NCBI GenBank assembly: GCA_022616615.1
Contig: JAKEER010000087.1
Location: 1 to 45,694 of the forward strand
Source of the DNA: Acidobacteriota bacterium
GTDB taxonomy: Bacteria; Acidobacteriota; Terriglobia; Versatilivoradales; Versatilivoraceae
Reading direction: 5' to 3'
DNA: 45,694 bases
This document shows, piece by piece, positions 41,608-45,694 of the stretch; the stretch's first letter is position 1; every line of letters begins with the position of its first letter. Under the pieces are notes generated by a model. The model was not told where the DNA came from, did not search any database, and was given only the letters and a program-made list of their open reading frames with translations. Made by a program: the position numbers and the translations under genes.

Positions 41608-42694
41608 TGTTCAGTTGATGCGGGCGTTCTCCTGCGACGCCACGCAGCAGGAAGTTCTCGGTCTGCTGGGCCAGATATCGAACTGGCGCAGTCTCATCAC
41701 TTCAGCCGCATCATTGCGGGTGCTCCCTCTGCTCTACCGTGGCCTTCTGACGCGTGATCTACTGGCCCGAATTGACTCATCTTATCGCGAGAGGCTCAAG
41801 GCCGAATACTACCGCAATCTCGGAAACAATATCGCTTGTGCCAGCTTGACCACGCGGATCCTGGAGGTGCTGGAGTCTGGCAAGGTCGGAGCCGTCTTGC
41901 TCAAGGGAATGGCGCACGTCTACGACTGCTACCAGGATTTCGGTGAGCGGGTAATCGGAGATATCGACCTGCTGGTGAAGACCGAGGAACTCGAGCAAGC
42001 GTCGTCGCTGCTTTCACAAGCTGGCTTTGCAGAGGCTGATGCTGCCGAACCTCCTGGGCCGCACCATCACTTGCCTCCCCTCACCGATGGCGCGGGCCTG
42101 AACTTTGAGATCCATCATAATCTGGCGCCTGCGCGGGCGCCGGTTCAGATCGACCCGCGCAAGCTTTGGGATCGAGTCTGCCCCAGCCGGGCATTCAAGC
42201 AAGCGTTTCTGCTCGACCCACTGGATTCTTTGATTCACACCAGTATCCATCTCTGGATCAGCTCCGATGTCGCCGGACAACTTTACCAACTAATCGACAT
42301 TGACCGCCTGGTCAGGACCCATTTTTCTGAAGAACGGAACTTTGAGCCTCTGCTGGACAGAGCGGCTCAGTTTGCCGCTGCGACACCGGTTTATCGCACA
42401 CTTTCGCTGGCCGCCGAGTTGCTCAAAACCCCTGTTCCGCGCCAGACTCTCGAAACACTGCGACAGAACAGCGCGGGCTGGAAAGGACTTCGCCACTTGG
42501 CCCGCGCCACGATGGCCGGACGCGACGAGATCTCCGCGTGGCGCTATGCGATGTATCGTGACATTCTGAGCTATCGTAAGATAGTTCTCCTGAAGCCACG
42601 CGGATTTGAGCGTGGATGGTATTTATCAACCAGACCCGCGGCGATGATCCTCGATGGCTTGCGAATTCTTCTTCCGCTGAGGCTGCGCCGCTGA
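41594..42694 (+). CDS. Nucleotidyltransferase family protein (NTP_transf_5)
   Basis: A 366-aa protein of the uncharacterised nucleotidyltransferase family found beside HprK-like and PqqD-like genes. AVLLKGMAHVYDCYQDFGER, then VIGDIDLLVKTEEL supplies the paired Asp of the polymerase-beta-like fold, and GLNFEIHHNLAPA a third acidic/His segment. A mainly helical C-terminal region follows. It starts inside the kinase-like gene. It might nucleotidylate or further phosphorylate the modified peptide; the activity is not established for this group. Confidence 0.85.
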   Translation: MAAISVQLMRAFSCDATQQEVLGLLGQISNWRSLITSAASLRVLPLLYRGLLTRDLLARIDSSYRERLKAEYYRNLGNNIACASLTTRILEVLESGKVGAVLLKGMAHVYDCYQDFGERVIGDIDLLVKTEELEQASSLLSQAGFAEADAAEPPGPHHHLPPLTDGAGLNFEIHHNLAPARAPVQIDPRKLWDRVCPSRAFKQAFLLDPLDSLIHTSIHLWISSDVAGQLYQLIDIDRLVRTHFSEERNFEPLLDRAAQFAAATPVYRTLSLAAELLKTPVPRQTLETLRQNSAGWKGLRHLARATMAGRDEISAWRYAMYRDILSYRKIVLLKPRGFERGWYLSTRPAAMILDGLRILLPLRLRR

Positions 42695-42796
42695 AGTCGC
42701 AGGATTGCTGTTCTGGTCTTTCCGTTTATGCCGAGATCGATTGTCTAGCGTCGCGCCAGAAAGATCTCGGTTTTCCTCCATCCAAGCCTGAGCCAC

Positions 42797-43468
42797 ATGC
42801 AGAGAAAAGACGAACTCGCTGTCTTTATCACCTCACGGGAATCGATTTGTGACGAGTGCCACGAGAATCTGGGACGCAAGGCATGGATCCAGCTGACCGC
42901 TGATAAGAAAGCCTTCTGCCTGGCCTGTGCCGATCTGGATCACTTGATCTTTCTGCCCAGAGGGGACACCGCATTGACTCGCAGGGCGCGCTCGCATTCA
43001 ACGCTGTCGGCGGTCGTTCTGAAGTGGAGTCAGTCGCGAAAACGCTTTGAGCGGCAAGGCCTTCTGATCGAAGAACCAGCGTTGCGACGAGCGGAGGAGG
43101 AATGTCTGGCTGATAGTGACGTACGGGAACGCCGCCGATTGCGCGAGGCCGAGCATCGGCTGGAAACGGACCAGGAGTATCTGGTGCGCTTCGCAGCCCG
43201 CGTGCGCGCGATCTTTCCCTGCTGCCCAAAAGGACGAGAGGCTGCGATTGCCGAGCACGCCTGCCGGAAGTACAGCGGCAGGGTGGGCCGGTCTGCTTCG
43301 GCGAAGACGTTGGACGAGAACGCCGTTCGGCTGGCGGTCATCGCCCACATTCGCCATCGAGAGACAGACTATGACAAGTTGCTGTCGCGAGGTTTTGATC
43401 GCGCCGACGCACGCGGCATGGTCAAAGGTGAGATCGACGAGGTTCTCAAGAAATGGGGAACGACCTGA
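42797..43468 (+). CDS. DUF2293 zinc-ribbon protein
   Basis: A 223-aa protein. The N-terminal part has Cys pairs CDECHENLGRKAW and FCLACADLDHL that look like a zinc ribbon (about 18-50). The C-terminal DUF2293 domain (about 125-220) has the signature IFPCCPKGREAAIAEHA, SGRVGRSASAKTLDENAVRL and AHIRHRETDYDKLLSRGFDR. The function of the family is unknown; nucleic-acid binding is suggested by its basic character. It is a separate unit from the peptide cassette, with a 102-nt gap. Confidence 0.85.
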   Translation: MQRKDELAVFITSRESICDECHENLGRKAWIQLTADKKAFCLACADLDHLIFLPRGDTALTRRARSHSTLSAVVLKWSQSRKRFERQGLLIEEPALRRAEEECLADSDVRERRRLREAEHRLETDQEYLVRFAARVRAIFPCCPKGREAAIAEHACRKYSGRVGRSASAKTLDENAVRLAVIAHIRHRETDYDKLLSRGFDRADARGMVKGEIDEVLKKWGTT

Positions 43469-43498
43469 ATCGTCAAATTACTAATAGTCATCCAGATT

Positions 43499-43638
43499 GA
43501 ACCGCCAGGAACGCAAAGATCGCCAAGAAATCCCGCTACAGTGGGCAGGAGAATTGGCCAGCAAAGTTCTCCCCTACTAGAGATTAACCCGGCAGCAGGC
43601 CGGCTGATTTCTTCGCGCCCTTGGCGTCTTGGCGGTTC
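43499..43638. repeat. MITE-like element with inverted ends
   Basis: The left end GAACCGCCAGGAACGCAAAG and right end CCTTGGCGTCTTGGCGGTTC (ending 43638) are imperfect inverted repeats, about 140 bp overall. Such gaaccgccaagacgc-type ends are common dispersed repeats in bacteria. Confidence 0.75.
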
Positions 43639-43679
43639 GTCCCCTCACACATTCCAGTCTCGATCAACTCAGCCGATTA

Positions 43680-43890
43680 TTTGCTGCTCGTGATCCGCCT
43701 ATTGTGGTAATTCGATACGGCGGACGCTGAGGTCTCTTCACTGGTTTCTTCTTCAGTTCCTGCTGCCGCCAGTCGGACGGCCTTTTCGAGCTGCGCGTCA
43801 CGGCCTTCGCGCCAGGCTTTGAGATCGAACTCCGTCTCGATGTCGGGCGACACGCCGTGATTCTCAACCTCCCACTGGCCCACTCGGCCG
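43680..43890 (-). pseudogene. Tricorn-type S41 protease C-terminal remnant
   Basis: One frame encodes GQWEVENHGVSPDIETEFDL and KAWREGRDAQLEKAVRLAA, the hallmark C-terminus of tricorn-like peptidases. A neighbouring frame then gives ELKKKPVKRPQRPPY, and the first frame returns with SNYHNRR. Two compensating frameshifts (near 43772 and 43715) and the missing catalytic domain show a decayed gene. Confidence 0.75.
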
Positions 43891-44103
43891 CAAACCCGAG
43901 TTTTTCGATTCAATTCCCTAAGAATTACGCCCGTGGCCGGTCTCGGGCTTAGGAGCACCGGGCAACCGTCAGTGCCAGCAGGAAAGCTACGGTGATAGTT
44001 TATCTTGCACCAATTGGCACACCGTAATATAAGGACGATCAAGGCTGCAAGAAGTACGCCTTCTTAGGGCCGTTCAAAACACTTAAACCCAGAGAACCCA
44101 AAG

Positions 44104-44453
44104 ATGAAAAGGGACTCCACGGATGGCGAGCTCAGAGCTCAGATCGCGGAACGCCAGCGTGCGGATCAGGCTTTGCAATTGGGTGAAGAGTTAAATCGCA
44201 GGATCATTGAAGCGGTTCCTTGCGGTATCGTGGTGGTTTCCCGTGAGAGCGCGATCCTGAAACCAACGCGGTGGCGCGAGACATCCTCGGATTGTCTTTC
44301 GATGAACCGGCACAGAAATTTGTTTCGGATTCGGAGCTGGAAATGATTCGGGAAGACGGAACAGTGTGCCCGGTGGAGGACCGCAGCACTAGGAAGGATT
44401 TTCTCTGCTCATTCAGCAAATCGGCGGTTCGCACGCCAGGCACAATCTTTTAG
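44104..44453 (+). pseudogene. PAS-domain sensor fragment, frameshifted
   Basis: The first frame encodes a helix and PAS start (QLGEELNRRIIEAVPCGIVV, VSRESAIL). The second frame, from about 44262, continues it with TNAVARDILGLSFDEPAQKF and REDGTVCPVEDRSTRKDF. The two halves read as one PAS domain after correcting a single shift. No kinase domain follows. It lies just before cheW. Confidence 0.7.
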
Positions 44454-44469
44454 GTAAGACTATAAAAAG

Positions 44470-44934
44470 ATGGCTCTCGTTCTGAATCGAGTCCTGGTTT
44501 TCCGTGCACACTCGAATCTCTGCGCGGTGCCGCTCCCTTATGTTCTGGAAACCATGAGACCGCTCCCCACAGAGGAGTTCAAGGACATGCCCGGATTCGT
44601 TCGTGGTCTTTCTATTATCCGTGGGACTCCATTTCCGGTCGTCGATGCCGGCTCCCTTCTAGGAAGGAAAGAACAGAGACCTATTACAAGGTTCGTCACC
44701 CTCCGGATCAGCGACACCAGAGGGATCGCACTTGCAGTCGACGAAGTGCTTGGAGTACGAGAATTGGACCCTTCCCTACTCCAACAAATGCCCTCACTGC
44801 TCCAGAGCGCTGATTCCGAAACCACCGAAGCGATTGGTACTCTTGATGGGGAACTTCTCATCGTCCTCCGGGCAAGCAAAATGCTGTCCGAGGAGATCTG
44901 GCAATCGCTGGAAATGGGGGAAGGCACTCGGTGA
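44470..44934 (+). CDS. cheW: CheW-like chemotaxis coupling protein
   Basis: A 154-aa CheW-domain protein. RVLVFRAHSNLCAVPLPYVL, GLSIIRGTPFPVVDAGSLLG and TRFVTLRISDTRGIALAVDE follow the double beta-barrel pattern of CheW. It would couple chemoreceptors to a CheA kinase. The stop overlaps the cheR start (GTGA), so they are one operon continuing past the window. Confidence 0.88.
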   Translation: MALVLNRVLVFRAHSNLCAVPLPYVLETMRPLPTEEFKDMPGFVRGLSIIRGTPFPVVDAGSLLGRKEQRPITRFVTLRISDTRGIALAVDEVLGVRELDPSLLQQMPSLLQSADSETTEAIGTLDGELLIVLRASKMLSEEIWQSLEMGEGTR

Positions 44935-45694
44935 CAGCAGTCGTGGACCCATCACATGTCGCGGGGTTTCGGGCAGCCGTTGCGTCAGGGCTAGGACTGG
45001 CGTTCGAAGAGAACAAGCTCGATTACTTGGCTAAGGTATTGCAAGAACGAGTCAGCAGCTTGACTGTTGCAAACGCTGCGGTCTACCTTGACCGCCTCAC
45101 CTCCCCAGGAGGGTGGGGTGAGGAATGGCGGAAGCTGGCTGAAATCCTAACGGTCTGTGAGACGTATTTCTTCCGATACTGGGATCATTTTAGAGCCTTT
45201 TCTGAGGTTGTTTTACCTGACTGCTTTCAGGCCGGCAATCTCTGGAATGGAATTCATATCCTTTCTGCTGGATGCGCCTCCGGCGAAGAGCCTTATTCAC
45301 TGGCCATCCTAACACGCGAGAGTCTCACAAATCTTTCGGACCCGCGGCTGATGAGGATCGTGGCAATCGACATCAATAATGCGATGCTTCAAAAAGCGAA
45401 GAACGGACGGTATTCGGCTTGGTCGCTCCGTGAGACTCCCCATGAGTTGCGTCAACGCTACTTTCGGACCGATGGTCGAGAATTCGTCATTGATGAGGCG
45501 ATCCGCGGAATGGCGGCGTTTGAAGAACGTAATCTCCTTGCGGACGATCCCGTGTTCTGGCAGGAGGGCAGGTTTGATGTGGTTTTTTGCCGCAACGTGA
45601 CAATGTACTTTGCTCCTAGCCTTACCAAAGTAGTTGTCGCGCGAATCACCCAGGCGCTCAGACCAGGAGGATACTTGTTTCTTGGCCATGCGGA
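44931..45694 (+). CDS. cheR: CheR protein-glutamate methyltransferase (partial, runs off the window)
   Basis: The frame opens at GTG 44931, overlapping the cheW stop by 4 nt, and is still open at the window end (about 254 codons). The helical N-terminal domain (HVAGFRAAVASGLGLAFEEN) is followed by the SAM-binding domain: TVCETYFFRYWDHF, LSAGCASGEEPYSLAI, VAIDINNAMLQKAKNG, and RFDVVFCRNVTMYF with LRPGGYLFLGHA. It methylates receptor glutamates using SAM. The 3' end is outside the window. Confidence 0.92.
   Translation, partial: MTAVVDPSHVAGFRAAVASGLGLAFEENKLDYLAKVLQERVSSLTVANAAVYLDRLTSPGGWGEEWRKLAEILTVCETYFFRYWDHFRAFSEVVLPDCFQAGNLWNGIHILSAGCASGEEPYSLAILTRESLTNLSDPRLMRIVAIDINNAMLQKAKNGRYSAWSLRETPHELRQRYFRTDGREFVIDEAIRGMAAFEERNLLADDPVFWQEGRFDVVFCRNVTMYFAPSLTKVVVARITQALRPGGYLFLGHA

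Noticed and set aside
40210-42694. Classical lasso-peptide cluster
   Set aside because: No asparagine-synthetase-like cyclase or transglutaminase-like protease gene is present next to the PqqD/HprK-like genes.
1-45694. CRISPR arrays
   Set aside because: No regularly spaced short direct repeats were seen; the dispersed repeats are palindromic, of several families and not in arrays.

Overview
The window looks like the chromosome of a member of the Acidobacteriota, probably an uncultured soil or sediment lineage. The evidence is a VWFA protein of the kind typical of that phylum, remnants of TolB/WD40-type and tricorn-type proteins, FG-GAP secreted proteins, a GH88/CE15 carbohydrate repertoire and many dispersed palindromic repeats. 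Gene density is moderate, operons are short and several genes are decayed. Phylum-level placement is an inference.

Layout. 1-6.2 kb: a secreted CE15-type esterase, a glycine-zipper envelope protein, a VWFA protein, a DUF1232 membrane protein and a GH88 hydrolase. Two inverted copies of a ~250-bp palindromic element bracket the last three. 6.7-12 kb: nadB, then aroB-ubiE on the other strand, then two small membrane proteins. 12-18 kb: a helical-repeat protein, a pentapeptide-repeat protein, a NYN-LOTUS putative RNase, a MESH1-like (p)ppGpp hydrolase, a DUF433 remnant and a VapBC toxin-antitoxin pair.

18.19-28.89 kb: an integrative element of about 10.7 kb inserted in the 3' end of a tRNA(CAT) gene. 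A 45-bp direct repeat (44/45 identical) marks both ends. A tyrosine integrase sits beside the intact tRNA. Inside are a P4-type primase/helicase, an XRE regulator and an excisionase-like protein, plus cargo: two secreted SH3b proteins, a membrane-HNH protein, a second HNH protein and several unknown ORFs.

29-34.8 kb: an NAD-linked formate dehydrogenase operon on the minus strand. The catalytic subunit has an in-frame UGA at the active-site position, followed at the correct distance by a bacterial SECIS hairpin with a GGUCU loop, so it is almost certainly a selenoprotein. Its N-terminal Fe4S4 domain is encoded instead at the end of the iron-sulfur subunit, the last gene of the operon. Both intergenic spacers and one in-frame linker hold palindromic repeats.

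35.2-38.2 kb: glpK-glpD for glycerol use. 38.2-40 kb: a TolB-type remnant and an FG-GAP secreted protein. 40.2-42.7 kb: a compact cassette of a 63-aa Tat-leader peptide ending in a Ser/Cys-rich tail, a PqqD-like chaperone, an HPr-kinase-like protein and a nucleotidyltransferase. It resembles a RiPP-type peptide-modification system of unknown product and is the best candidate here for a poorly described system. 42.8-45.7 kb: a DUF2293 protein, a stretch of decayed genes (tricorn protease tail, PAS sensor) and the start of a cheW-cheR chemotaxis operon cut by the window end.
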